A stretch of 64,000 bases of DNA from Delia radicum (GCA_021234595.1 CM037855.1:22631597-22695596); one strand, 5' to 3'. Positions 24,316-34,445 are shown, counted from the first letter of the stretch. Notes: generated from the letters alone by a model not told the origin. Numbers and translations are program-made.

Positions 24316-24700
24316 TTTCTGCGCACAGAAGTAGCATATACCATATTCGTTTCGAATATTTTTTTATCATTATTATTTTTAATTTTGCTCTTATAGTGAG
24401 TGTATTTCTTACGCATCACATTATATTTTGCCACATAATACTTACTTTTATTGTTGGCAAACTTGAGTGTCCTTTTACATACTTTAAACAGCAAATAAAG
24501 GAAGAGTTTTTCTTTCGCTTTTAACTGCCTTTCAACATACAGCCATAGTTTACTCCAATACATATTTCATTAAAGTTTGCTGTGGGTGGAGAATTTGATG
24601 CGCCATAAATAAATTTTAACTCGTATATTCACTATTTAATACTTAAAAGTGGTTGTATGTCGGCTGTCTGAATGTGATGCTCTCTGTGTGAAAGTGGAAT
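24316..24700. other. Non-coding stretch before an assembly gap
   Basis: Open frames on both strands (24246-24563 minus, 24309-24524 plus) overlap and show no family motif. Nothing is supported. Confidence 0.35.
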
Positions 24701-24708
24701 ACCAGAAA

Positions 24709-24808
24709 NNNNNNNNNNNNNNNNNNNNNNNNNNNNNNNNNNNNNNNNNNNNNNNNNNNNNNNNNNNNNNNNNNNNNNNNNNNNNNNNNNNNNNNNNNNN
24801 NNNNNNNN
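24709..24808. other. Assembly gap, 100 N
   Basis: Exactly 100 undetermined bases, a conventional placeholder, so the true gap length is unknown. A frame that reads through it on the minus strand is not meaningful. Confidence 0.98.
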
Positions 24809-24950
24809 AATAAAAATTTAATAATAAAAAAAAATTTAATAATAAAAAATTTTATAAACAAAATTAATTTAATAATAAAAAATAAGTAATGTAATAATAA
24901 AAAAAAAATCAACAATAAAAAATTTAATAATAAAAAAATGACCATGACAA
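24809..24950. repeat. AATTTAATAATAAAAA simple repeat
   Basis: About ten imperfect copies of AATTTAATAATAAAA with variable A-runs abut the assembly gap, which probably explains the gap. Confidence 0.8.
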
Positions 24951-24962
24951 CAATTGGTTCTA

Positions 24963-25035
24963 TAGCAGAGCAAGGTTTCGATCCTCGGACCTCTGGGTTT
25001 ATGGGCCCAGCACGCTTCCACTGCGCCACTCTGCT
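24963..25035 (-). tRNA. Initiator tRNA-Met (CAT), 8-nt anticodon loop
   Basis: The minus strand gives a cloverleaf starting AGCAGAGTGGCGCAGTGG with an A1:U72 pair. The T-arm loop lacks the usual TTC (GGATCGAAACC), and three G:C pairs sit at the base of the anticodon stem. These are eukaryotic initiator features. The anticodon arm reads CTGGG-CCCATAAA-CCCAG, so the loop is 8 nt instead of 7 and the gene is 73 nt, one longer than expected. The extra A lies just 3' of the CAT anticodon. A T7 run follows downstream on the minus strand (around 24931-24937), a possible Pol III terminator. The gene may be inactive, or the A may be an error. Confidence 0.9.
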
Positions 25036-25212
25036 TGTTATAACTTGGCTGACAGATGCATGTTTAATATATACATAATTTATATATAATTTTTACAAGC
25101 AAACTTTCAGAATAATTTTATTATTTTGTTAATACCAAAAACATAAAAATTAAAGAAAAGTCAAAAAAAATAAAGAAAATACAATTAAAAAAAAAATTAC
25201 AAAAAATTTACT

Positions 25213-25284
25213 TGGAGATGCCGGGGATCGAACCCGGGGCCTTTCACATGCAAAGCGAACGCTCTACCACTGAGCTACATCCCC
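25213..25284 (-). tRNA. tRNA-Ala (TGC)
   Basis: The minus strand starts GGGGATGTAGCTCAGTGGTA (acceptor plus D arm). The anticodon arm has a TTTGCAT loop (TGC), the T arm is CCGGGTTCGATCCCCGG, and the acceptor closes with CATCTCC plus discriminator A. All stems pair and the length is 72 nt. T-runs lie downstream on the minus strand (poly-A on plus at 25180-25205). It lies about 180 bp from the initiator tRNA gene on the same strand. Confidence 0.95.
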
Positions 25285-25289
25285 ATATT

Positions 25290-26390
25290 GTATTCTAATG
25301 TTAATATAATACTTGTGCGTTGTGTGTTCTGTTAGTACTTGTGTTTATGAAACTTATGAGTGGTGGATTTGTTTTTATTTTACAATGTTGAATATATTTT
25401 TACCGTTTACCTATATCGAACTTTGTTTGGGTTATATGTGTGCGCCAGAGATAATAAACTTGGTACTATAGTACTTTTTATGGTACTGTAGCACCTTTTA
25501 TGCTACTATTTGAATCTCAAAAGTGCCATTGTACTCCTATGACTCATTTTGTACTCTTAACGAATTTTCCTATATTTTAATTTTTGATCGCTTTAAAACA
25601 TATTTGTTACAAAAGCTTTTAAAATCATTCGATACTTAATTTCCCATGTTAATATTAAATGAACGAATTCATTTGAAACCAAGTCTGTGAATTCAATCAT
25701 GTGAATTTAATCAGTGCTATTGATTACAGATTATTCTACTTTAGGATTTTAATCGAGTTATCTATTATTGAACTTAACACTACGAATTTAATTATTTTTA
25801 ACTAATTTCATTGTCAATCGCTTTTTATATTTATTCAATTTGTCAAAAGTTTAAAAAAAGTTAATAATAAAAATATTTAAAAATAAATTGCAAGGGAAAA
25901 CTTAAAACTAAATACTTTCTGCGTTTCTTCTAAAATCGAATGAGTACTAACTAACTGTTTGCTCTGAAAATAAATTCAATAAGGCAAGTTTATAAAGAAA
26001 GAATCTTGAAATTTGTATCATATTTGTAACCAAACTGGACTAAGTTTTATAGTAAAATTTTTTTTAGTACTATGGGTGTTCCAAAAGTACTATTTTCAAT
26101 GATGGTTGGCACTATTTCGATAATCCTATTATCATCCCCGATGTGCGCCACGTTTTGTATTAAATCAATGACACAATTCCCAAGTTATTTTTAGAATTTT
26201 TGTGGTATTTTCCAAATACATATTTAGCACCTGCTCCTCAAATTTTAGGTTTTGGAATTTGTTAAAAAATGGTCGTGTTCGAATGAGGAATGAGGCAATA
26301 TACTAGAAAATGGGGAAATTTTTTTTATTAAAGTCTTTTAAATCGGTGGACGTTTGGCAAAATATTAGCTCGACACACAGAAAATACTGA
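25290..26390. other. Non-coding, possible GTACTAT-ended repeat
   Basis: GGTACTATAGTACTTTTTAT near 25460 and AGTACTATGGGTGTTCCAAA near 26068 are partly inverted and suggest a decayed MITE, but the arms do not align well enough to set ends. No coding sequence was recognised. Confidence 0.3.
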
Positions 26391-26394
26391 AATC

Positions 26395-27395
26395 AAGAAC
26401 ATTTTATTGAATACATATTGTTTTTAGTTTCAAAAACTTTAAATAAAAGTTAAAAAATGATAAACAGTTGAGAAAAAAATTTTAAAATAAAAAAAACGCT
26501 AAAAATAAAAAAAATCAACAAAATTAAAAAAAAAAAAATCGTCATCGTTTAAAAAATCGTCAAGAAATTAAAAAAAAAACGCCATAAAAGTTTAAAATAA
26601 TCAGCGTAAAAAAATTGGAAAAAACTATCACATTTAAAAAAATATTTAAACATTTATAAAAAATCGACATAAATTTAAAAAAAAATCGTAATAATCGATA
26701 CTATTTAAAAAAATTGCTCAAAAAAATCATCAAATGAAAAAGTTTTGAATTTAAGAAAAATCGCCTCAATTGAAAAACTAAAAATTGGAAAAATGTACAA
26801 AAGTGGAAAGAAATTTTTGCCAATTTTTTATAACGTTAGCGATTTCAATTTTAGTGTTTTTAATATTTTCTATTTTTTTAATTTAGGAACTTTTTTAGTT
26901 TGATATAATTTTTTATTAAAAATAAAAATTATGTTTTTTCCTTTTCCCGACCTATAATTGTGCAAAGAAAATGAAAATTATTCAAGTTCGAGGCCATACT
27001 CTATATTTCTTTATTAGGTTACTTCCTAAAAAAACTAGATTATTTGTTAGGACAATATCCTAATAAAGAAATATAGAGTATGGCCTCGAACTTGAATAAT
27101 TTTCATTTTCATGGAACTTTTTTAATTTTGGCAAGTTTTTTTTTTTTTTAAACTATAGAGATTTTTTCAAATATTAGCGATTTTTTAATTTATCGTTTCT
27201 TTTTTTTTATTCTAGAACTTTTTTTTTTTTTTAATTTCGGCATTTTTGTAATTTATTGTCATTACGGGTTATAAAAACTGACAATTTTGTGTGCACCAAA
27301 TTCCTTTTTAATTAATCATTTAATAGTTATTATACAAATTTTAATTGAAAGTAACTTGAAATCAAACAGAAGTTTCATTGGAATAATATGACAAT
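26395..27395. repeat. AT-rich TTTAATTGA element with central hairpin
   Basis: An A-rich half (26455-26780, words like AAAAAAATCGTCA and AAAAATTGGAAAAA) and a T-rich half (26810-27240) flank a perfect hairpin. The right side ends with the family arm TTGTGTGCACCAAATTCC / TTTTAATTGAAAGTAAC / GAAATCAAAC. No protein. Confidence 0.55.
26967..27110. repeat. Perfect 52-bp inverted repeat (hairpin)
   Basis: 26967-27018 and 27059-27110 are exact reverse complements (outer word GAAAATGAAAATTATTCAAG, inner word TTTCTTTATTAGG) around a 40-nt loop. One arm, with its upstream flank, recurs with a few changes at 29218-29340. The absence of any mismatch in very AT-rich DNA points to a recent event or to gene conversion between the arms. 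Confidence 0.9.
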
Positions 27396-27621
27396 ACTTT
27401 TTTGTGTATGGGTTCGCAAAAACCATTTTAAACTTAAAAAAATATTGATTTTATTTTTTTATAAAATATATGACCCCTTTAAAATAAAAAAAGAAAAACA
27501 CCACCGGTACCTCCAAAGATCCCCTGGTTCAAAATACGGAAACGCGTATTTCCATATACATAGTGTGGCTACTAATGAAAGGAAATTTCGTCACGGTTTT
27601 TAAAATGGTCCAGTTTTTCAG

Positions 27622-28204
27622 ATCCATTAAGCGTGGCCTTAACTAGAGCCATGTTAGTAAATTTTATTGAATGAAGGGAAATTACAATAATAGTATAAAA
27701 TAAAATGCTAGAGCCATTTAAGTAAATTTTTCACTTTTAGGGGGAGCCGAAAAATTCTGAAATAAAAAAAGTAAAATAAATTATTTTTAGATTCCAAAAA
27801 CGAATTAAAAATTTCTTTGTATTTAAAAAAAATAAACTTTCTAAATAACCACAAAGGCTTACGCTGGTTAACAAAACCTAATTTTTTTTATTAAAAACTA
27901 AAAATATTTGGAAAATATCGCGCGATTTTTTCAAAAAAAAAAAATATTATATCATGTTTGTTAAAACATTAAACTAACGTATTCAACCACAACTTTTAAA
28001 AATAATACAATGCCTTAAAAGTACTTTATTTAAAACTATTTGCGTAATTTCCCTTAATTTGAACACCATTTTTGCTAATAAAAAAGTTTTGTCAGTTTTC
28101 GCTAGTACCTAAAGGGTTAAAATGTAATAAAATGCCTCTGGCACTAAAACTTTTTCGTCTAAAATTTACTAAAATGGCTCTAGCTCGGGCCACGTTTAAT
28201 GGAT
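27622..28204. mobile_element. MITE with roughly 43-bp terminal repeats, 583 bp
   Basis: Left end: ATCCATTAAGCGTGGCCTTA, then ACTAGAGCCATGTTAGTAAA. The opposite strand of the right end reads ATCCATTAAACGTGGCCCGA, then GCTAGAGCCATTTTAGTAAA. The interior is AT-rich with no coding potential. No target duplication was identified, so the superfamily is open. Confidence 0.8.
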
Positions 28205-29215
28205 ATGGATAACTGGATAATTTTTTTTTCATTTTTTGTTCCAGATGGGGGGGTAATAATTTTTTGTTCTACGTGTGCCCGCTAAAGTCCACTTTTGGCA
28301 AATTTTTTGACTCTACTTTTTTGTGGAAAATTTTCCAAAAAATATTTATTTGTTTGCTGTCTGTAAACTCTGTCTAATATCAAACCATCTATGTGTACTT
28401 TATTTCTGAATGAATTCTCTATTATATATAGTTTAAATATTTGTCATTAATTAAATTAAACAATTGTAAAATATTTCTATTTAAATTTCTTTATTCTCTA
28501 TTTCTTCTCTAATACACACGCATAGACTGCATACTAAAATGTCCATAAAGACATGAATATGCATGACTTTAAACATATATATAAGTATACCCCAACAAAA
28601 ATTTCTTTACTCATCTAAAACTTGGGGAAAAAATCAAAAATAAGGAAATATATCAAAGGTCCACTTTAGCGAACATTATGAAAATTTAAATTTTTATTTA
28701 CTAAATTTTATTATCAGGCATGGATCCAGGGGGAGGGAAAGTGGTACATTTCCTCCCCAAAATATTTTTTTTCAATGCAAAAATAGAAGAAATTATAGCC
28801 AAGTTGTAAAAACACTCCAAATAACCTCTAAACCTTTTCCTGAATCCGCGCCTGTTATTATATAATTAATAAGTTGTATTAAAATTGCAAATAAACTTCT
28901 TACCGTTAGCAAAAATCCGACTTTGAAAATTCTTCAAAACTAGCTTGTTCTTCGCGTTTTATGTAAATGAAAATTTATACTTTATGTTGCGTTTTTTGCA
29001 ACAACTCACGTCGAAACATTTTTTTTGATAGCGACATGTTCCCTTACTTTCCCATTTTATACACCTACTTTTAAGGTCTGATAATTTTGGATAGGAGAGA
29101 TTTAATTATGCAATAAAAAGCATGTGATTATTAGAGGTATTAATTATACAAATAAATGCAAAATAATAAAAGTTATTCTTCCAGGGTTGCCATATAATTA
29201 ATAAAAAAAAAATAC
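28205..29215. other. Non-coding stretch, nothing recognised
   Basis: AT-rich DNA. I see no gene or clear repeat boundary. Confidence 0.4.
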
Positions 29216-29217
29216 AA

Positions 29218-29345
29218 TTTTGATATAATTTTTTATTAAAAAATAAAAATTTTGTTTTTTTTCGACCTTTAATTGTGAAATGAAAATAAAAATTATTCAA
29301 GTTCGAGGCCATACTCTATATCTCTTTATTAGGATATTGTCCTAA
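29218..29345. repeat. Half copy of the 26.9-kb hairpin family
   Basis: TTTGATATAATTTTTTATTA, then ATTATTCAAGTTCGAGGCCA and TACTCTATAT match 26899-27018 with few differences, then diverge after TATTGTCCTAAC. Only one arm is present. The 68-codon minus frame here is fortuitous. Confidence 0.7.
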
Positions 29346-29831
29346 CAAATAATCTATAGAGTTTTTGTTTTCAAATTTATTAATTGACCACTTTCAGGAA
29401 TGTGTTGATAGATATATTTCGGGAATTTTCTAGGTTCCCACCATCAGAATATGTTTTTCATTTTCATAAACAAATACATCATTTGAAATTTTTTTTATGG
29501 TACTTTTTTGAAAAAATTTTAATATATAGTTTGAGATATAATTATATATGGTCCAACATCATTAATATTTTTTATGCATATAAGACAACAACTATATATT
29601 ATTTATATATAACTCCATACACAGTTATATATGCGCAGATTTTTAATATATTTTTCTCTTGAATTTTTTTTTTTAAAGTTTTATCAAAATAATATATGTC
29701 AATGAATTTAAGTAAAATAAAATTAAATCTCAAAATATCTCATTCCATCCACCAAAAATTGCTTATCTTTTTGGATCTAATTGTATTCACGTAGATCTAA
29801 TTAATACCATGGGATATTTTGGGATATATCA

Positions 29832-30213
29832 CACTTAGAATACTATGTAGGCAAAGACCACACTGCAATTGTAGTTAAAACAAATGAAATTTAACTTGAA
29901 AAAATACGACTTACATTTCAGTAAATTTAACTAACATTGTCATTTGTTTTTTACTGTTGAAAAAACTTAATGAAATATAAACAAACATTTATTTGTTTAT
30001 TTTTTTTAAATAAAAAAAAAAAACTACTGTATAAAATGAATGCAAAATCATAATACAGTAATTTTATGTGGTTTGTTTTTTAAATGAACTGCAATTGTAG
30101 TCAATACAGAAATTTCTTTTACAAATGACTGTTTTTTTTTAATTAAAAATAAAGATACTGTATTAATACAAATCAAACGACTACAAGTATTTACAGCAGA
30201 AGTTCCCTGAGTG
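29832..30213. mobile_element. MITE with CACTYAG-type ends, copy 1
   Basis: CACTTAGAATAC at the left; CACTCAGGGAACTTCTGCTG on the opposite strand at the right. The whole sequence aligns in reverse orientation to 55707-56103, sharing TTCTGCTGTAAATATTTG, ATACAGTATCTTTATTTTTA and a GGTCTTT/AAAGACC block near the other end. A solo end of the family lies at 34927-34985. Non-coding. Confidence 0.75.
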
Positions 30214-30590
30214 CAGGATCTTAAATTAGATATTATTGGAACCCCCAATTTTGAGATAAATTTTGATTTAACTTAATGCAGTAATATATTTGAGGTATCT
30301 TATCTGATATTACTGGATACCCCAATTTTGAGATAAACTTGGATACGAATAAATATCGATCTATATCAAACGAGATTTGATTTTGTATTTGAGATGTAAC
30401 TTTTTTTTGATCGGTTCAGTATATATTATTATATCTTAAATCATATTGCTTATTTTACATATTCTGTTATATATGAGAATGTGTATATTATATATTATTA
30501 TGACAATTGATCTGTCGTATCTTATTATGTATAGCATATATGCTTAATATCGCATTTTATAAATGTCAATATAACTATAATAATATATCG
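30214..30590. repeat. AT-rich DNA with an ATTTTGAGATAAA direct repeat
   Basis: CCCCCAATTTTGAGATAAAT (about 30242) and CCCCAATTTTGAGATAAACT (about 30333) are preceded by GATATTATTGGA / GATATTACTGGA, a duplication with about 90-bp spacing. ATAT-type words follow. Confidence 0.5.
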
Positions 30591-30595
30591 TTATA

Positions 30596-30999
30596 AAGGG
30601 TCCGCCAAATAACTTTTTTTTTTTGAACTCCTGAACCAATTGGACTTTGTATGGAGCCATGCCAAGGTCTTTATGCAAAATTCGTCTCAATGATGTCTCC
30701 GAAATGTTCAATTGTCGAGAACGACGGTGAATTGATGTTGATGGCGCTTCACGCACACTTTCAGCCACAGCAGCAATATTCTCGGGTGTACGCACTGTTT
30801 TTGGCTTTTCACGCTTTGGTTTATCAATGAGGATGCCAGTTTCTTTCACTTTTTTCACAAGATAACGAACATACGGACCATATTCGTTCAGCGGAAGGAT
30901 AAAACCAATTATCTGTCAAATCAGAACATGAGCTAAGTGTTACCATTCACGAAATAAGCACTAGTTGAAAAAAAAAAAAACGTTAGATGGCGGACCCTT
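30596..30999 (-). mobile_element. Mariner-derived MITE, copy 1, 404 bp
   Basis: TA flanks (30594-30595, 31000-31001) and inverted ends AAGGGTCCGCCAAATAAC / AAGGGTCCGCCATCTAAC. The minus frame holds only the N-terminal DNA-binding part of a mariner transposase (TVRTPENIAAVAESVREA, then STSIHRRSRQLNISETSLRR, ending PYKVQLVQE), which then runs straight into the terminal repeat. The catalytic domain is deleted. The copy at 32872-33267 has the same deletion junction, so the deleted form itself was mobilised. Confidence 0.88.
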
Positions 31000-31265
31000 T
31001 ATATGTTACCACATAAGAAACATATATTCAGATATGGTCATGTATGACACCATATGTAATCACATTTTAGAATATATTTTAATATGAAAACCCATAAGGC
31101 CATATATATTTTTTTTTGCGCGGGCAAAAAAACTGTCTAAATGACCGGCAGAAAACTACGTTGGGTATTGTAAAAACAACTAACAATGTATTGAAATTAC
31201 TAATAAAAACTTACTGTTATGTAATTTTGCAAAAATAAGAAAATTTCAACTTATTTTAACAATTA

Positions 31266-31821
31266 CAGTAGTCGCTCGGTTATCTGAATATCCAGTTATG
31301 TAAACTTCCAGAAAAGTGAACAAAAACATTTAAACACAGGAGGTTCTAAAGAGTGAACACAGTCTATCTCTATTATCAACCGTTGATTTTTTTAATGTTT
31401 GTCTTATTAGAAGTATGTTTTTCCCCGAAACAATTGAAGAACCTGCAACCGTTGATTTTTTTTAATGTTTTGAGTGTTGAGTGGTTGAGTTTTGAGTGAT
31501 TGTCTTTTGTCTTTGAGGACAAGGCACTACAGAAATCCCTTGAAGCAAAAAAAGTACAAAAAATATTAGTCGGTTATATTTTTTGTACTTTTTTTGCTTG
31601 AAGGGATTTCTGTAGTGCCTTGTCCTCAAAAGACAATCACTCAAAACTCAACAACTTTCATGTACATTCATTATTAAAAAACTTATTAAAAATAAAAACT
31701 TAATGTATAAAAATCATTTGAATTATTTATTTTTTATTCTCTCGATTATGTGAACTTCTCCATTTAGTGAACAGGCTCTGTTTGAATTATGTAGTTCATA
31801 TAACCGAGCGAGCGACTACTG
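31266..31821. mobile_element. Pogo-like MITE, 556 bp
   Basis: TA flanks (31264-31265 and 31822-31823). Left end CAGTAGTCGCTCGGTTATCT; opposite strand of the right end CAGTAGTCGCTCGCTCGGTT, then ATATGAA. CAGT...GGTTA ends with TA duplications are usual for pogo/Tigger derivatives. AAGTGAACA / TTCACT words inside each end are also inverted. No transposase. A long internal hairpin occupies 31484-31652. Confidence 0.8.
31484..31652. repeat. Near-perfect hairpin of about 80-bp arms within the pogo MITE
   Basis: 31484-31566 and 31576-31652 are reverse complements, apart from a 6-nt block (TCTTTG, 31510-31515) present only in the left arm. The loop is 9 nt (TAGTCGGTT). Arms contain GTTGAGTTTTGAGTGATTG and GGCACTACAGAAATCCCTTG. 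Transcription from either strand would give a long fold. Confidence 0.85.
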
Positions 31822-31829
31822 TACTACTA

Positions 31830-32525
31830 AAATGTAAAATTAAATTTTATTATTTTTTGTCTAACCCTTTCTTAAATTTATTGCTGGGTTTCTTCTTTTC
31901 TTTTAATATTTTGTATGTCATGTCCATTGAGTTTGGCATTTTCAATATATTTTATTTGTGCAATTTATGCATACAATAACATTTGTACATGTACTACTTA
32001 TTATGTATGTAAGAAAAATTGATTTGAAAATATTTCTAAGCTATTTTGACACTTCTTAATTAATTTCTATTCTTTATAACACTTTGACATGGCATCATCT
32101 ACATATTTATACAATTTGGTTTTTGGCTAGCAAAAATTAAAATAAAATATCCAAATTTTATTGACAAAAAGACCATAAGGTCTGTTGGTTTTTTTTTGTT
32201 TTCTACATTTTTCTTCATACATATTTGCTAAGAAATTGAAAGGAAATTTGTAATGCAAATTTTTTTATTTTATTTAATAATCACAAAATTTAGAAAATTT
32301 AAATTTGTTTTAAATATAAATAAACTGAAATCAATAAGATTGTATTTGAAATAGCTATAAAATGATTATTTAATAATTCAATTAAACATTTATGGGTTTT
32401 AAATGCTATAGAAAATAATAGTTTGAATTGAATTAAAATTTTTATACATAAATTATAAGAAATATTTATATGGTTTAATAGTTAAACCATATAAAAGAAA
32501 TATATATTTGTTTTAAAGTTATTTA
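31830..32525. other. Non-coding stretch, nothing recognised
   Basis: Very AT-rich sequence with no supported feature. Confidence 0.4.
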
Positions 32526-32599
32526 ATTTATGACTTTATAAATAATTGAGCTCTAGGTCACGTTTGTATTTATAAAATATCCTTTATTATTTTATATAT

Positions 32600-32640
32600 C
32601 TCCAATATTTCGTCATTCTTTGAATGACATCTTCAGGGAG
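32600..32640 (-). ncRNA. Hammerhead-like motif, left arm (tentative)
   Basis: Minus strand: CTCC, CTGAAGA, one extra T, GTCATT-CAAAG-AATGAC, GAAA, then TATT and GGAG. CTCC/GGAG could form helix I, and ATAT could be a vestigial palindromic helix III. The extra T before helix II and the minimal helix III are departures from the consensus, so this is a weak call. Confidence 0.35.
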
Positions 32641-32773
32641 TCTAAAATTGTCCAATAATAATACAATATTAATACAATATTAATACATGTAAAGAAAACA
32701 TATAACATAATAACACTTTTTTTATATATATAATACATTCACATATAACGTATTATTATTGGACAATTTTAGA

Positions 32774-32814
32774 CTCCCTGAAGATGTCATTCAAAGAATG
32801 AAGAAATATTGGAG
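32774..32814 (+). ncRNA. Hammerhead-like motif, right arm (tentative)
   Basis: The mirror copy of the left-arm motif. It has AATGAA in place of AATGAC before GAAA, which breaks the closing pair of helix II and makes activity less likely than for the left copy. Confidence 0.3.
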
Positions 32815-32871
32815 ATATATAAAATAATAAATGATATTTTATAATACAAACGTGAACCTAGAGCTCAATTA

Positions 32872-33267
32872 AAGGGTGCGCCAAATAACTTTTTTTTTTG
32901 AACTCCTGAACCAATTGGACTTGTATGGCGTCATACCAAGGTCTTTATGCAAAATTCGTCTCAATGATGTCTCCGAAATGTTCAATTGTTGAGAACGACG
33001 GTGAATTGATGTTGATGGCGCTTCACGTACACTTTCTGCCACAGCAGCAATATTCTCGGGTGTACGCACTGTTTTGGCTTTTCACGCTTTGGTTTATCTA
33101 TGAGGATGCCAGTTTCTTTCACTTTTTTCACAAGATATCGAACATACGGACCATAATCGTTCAGCGGAAGGATACAACTAATTATCTGTCAAATCAGACA
33201 TGAGCTAAGTGTTACCATTCACGAAATAAGCACTAGTTAAAAAAAAAACGTTAGATGGCGGACCCTT
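32872..33267 (-). mobile_element. Mariner-derived MITE, copy 2, 396 bp
   Basis: TA flanks (32870-32871, 33268-33269) and ends AAGGGTGCGCCAAATAAC / AAGGGTCCGCCATCTAAC. It has the same internal structure as copy 1: only the transposase N-terminus remains (VRTPENIAAVAESVREA, SLRRILHKDLGM), with a frameshift after PYK relative to copy 1. It is inserted in the right arm of the palindrome, so it is younger than that element. Confidence 0.88.
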
Positions 33268-33284
33268 TATTTAATAAAGTCATT

Positions 33285-33690
33285 CATTTCAAAGGTCGAA
33301 AAACTTTCATAAGTTATTTAAATTATATAAAAAATGTGAAGTGAATTTTAATAATTTTTGAATAATTTAAAAAAGTGTGTTTAAATTTTAGTTTATCAAG
33401 TTGTTCGAACTTTTAAATTAGTAAATGGTATTTATTGAATTAAATTTCTTAAATACTAAACCATATTTTAAATTGTATTCTTGAAAGTTCTGATAAGTCT
33501 TATCATTTTCCAGATATTTTGCAAAAAATCTCAAATTTTATGAAAATATTCTTACTTACTATTTAAATTCTATATTCATTAAACTCTTTAAACCGTATTG
33601 AAATAAAAAGACAAACATAATGGAAAGTTTAATAGGAACCGAATTTTATAAGCAAATTACAGACAGAAACAAAATTAACACTCAAAATCA
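33285..33690. other. Non-coding stretch, nothing recognised
   Basis: AT-rich sequence, no supported feature. Confidence 0.4.
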
Positions 33691-33719
33691 AATAATAGTA
33701 GAAACTACCCGATGAAGAA

Positions 33720-33980
33720 AGTTTCTATATAATCATATATAACTTGTATCATTATACATGCTTGTATGTGTGACAATATATTACGATATATGTTCATATC
33801 TTATACTTATCTGATTATATGAAATAGATATAGATCTATATATGACCATATATTCTATCATATATGATGATATAAGTGTATATGGTACAACTAATCAAAA
33901 ATAATTCTATCACTTTTATATATAATTATATATGGCAAATCATATTATTATATATAAATATAAATTAAAATTTAAAATTT
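33720..33980. repeat. ATATATGAYCATATA-type repeat
   Basis: Many palindromic words such as GACCATATATTCTATCATAT and ATATATAATTATATATGG. Similar stretches occur near 30420-30560, 40330-40410 and 49140-49360, indicating a dispersed AT-rich family. Confidence 0.5.
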
Positions 33981-34021
33981 AAGCACCGTTTATAGTTACT
34001 GCAAAAAACATGAAAAACTAC

Positions 34022-34068
34022 GGGTTCTGATGAGATCTTTAGCCAGATCGAAATACTAGTATCAACCT
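34022..34068 (+). ncRNA. Type I hammerhead ribozyme, copy c (intact core)
   Basis: Identical to copy b through the core: GGGTT, CTGATGA, GATCT-TTAGCC-AGATC, GAAA, TAC-TA-GTA, TC, AACCT. Predicted cleavage is between 34063 and 34064. Confidence 0.88.
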
Positions 34069-34398
34069 AGCTAATATGTTTGATTTGCTATATTTTTGTA
34101 AATATACGTAGGTTGAAAGCTCGTTATAAATTGAAAATAACATAAAAATACTCTCGATGTATATAAAAACAAAAAACTAACAAAAATATTACTAGAGCCA
34201 GAGTAAAAACTAAATTTTTTTTATATAAATAGAACATTTTGGTCTTCAAAGTTTAGTAACGTCATGATGCTTGTTAGGAAAAGACCCTAACCATGTGCCC
34301 GATTACTAAGAAGACAAGAATGGAGCAAAATTGATAATTAATTAGATTTTTTGTTAAAGTTCTGCCTATTATGGAGGCTCTGGCTTTTCTAAAACTTC

Positions 34399-34445
34399 GG
34401 GTTCTGATGAGATCTTTAGCCAGATCGATATACTAGTATCAACCT
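34399..34445 (+). ncRNA. Type I hammerhead ribozyme, copy d (core mutated)
   Basis: Same layout as copies b and c, but the second core strand reads GATA instead of GAAA (34427-34430). This replaces a conserved A and is expected to inactivate it. Confidence 0.8.

Larger units (their letters stand above)
32531..33284. mobile_element. Palindromic element with hammerhead-like motifs, split by a mariner MITE
   Basis: The left arm (32531-32664) and right arm (32750-32871 plus 33268-33284) are inverted copies containing CACGTTTGTATT, TCCAATATTTC, a TCATTCTTTGAATGACATC block and GGAGTCTAAAATTG. The MITE at 32872-33267 interrupts the right arm at a TA: AGCTCAATTA before it and TTTAATAAAGTC after it together match the left arm. 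The arms carry CTGAAGA...GAAA motifs resembling hammerhead ribozymes. A head-to-head Penelope-like end is possible. Confidence 0.7.

Noticed and set aside
24643..25029. 128-codon minus frame spanning the assembly gap and the initiator tRNA
   Set aside because: Reads through 100 N and a tRNA gene.
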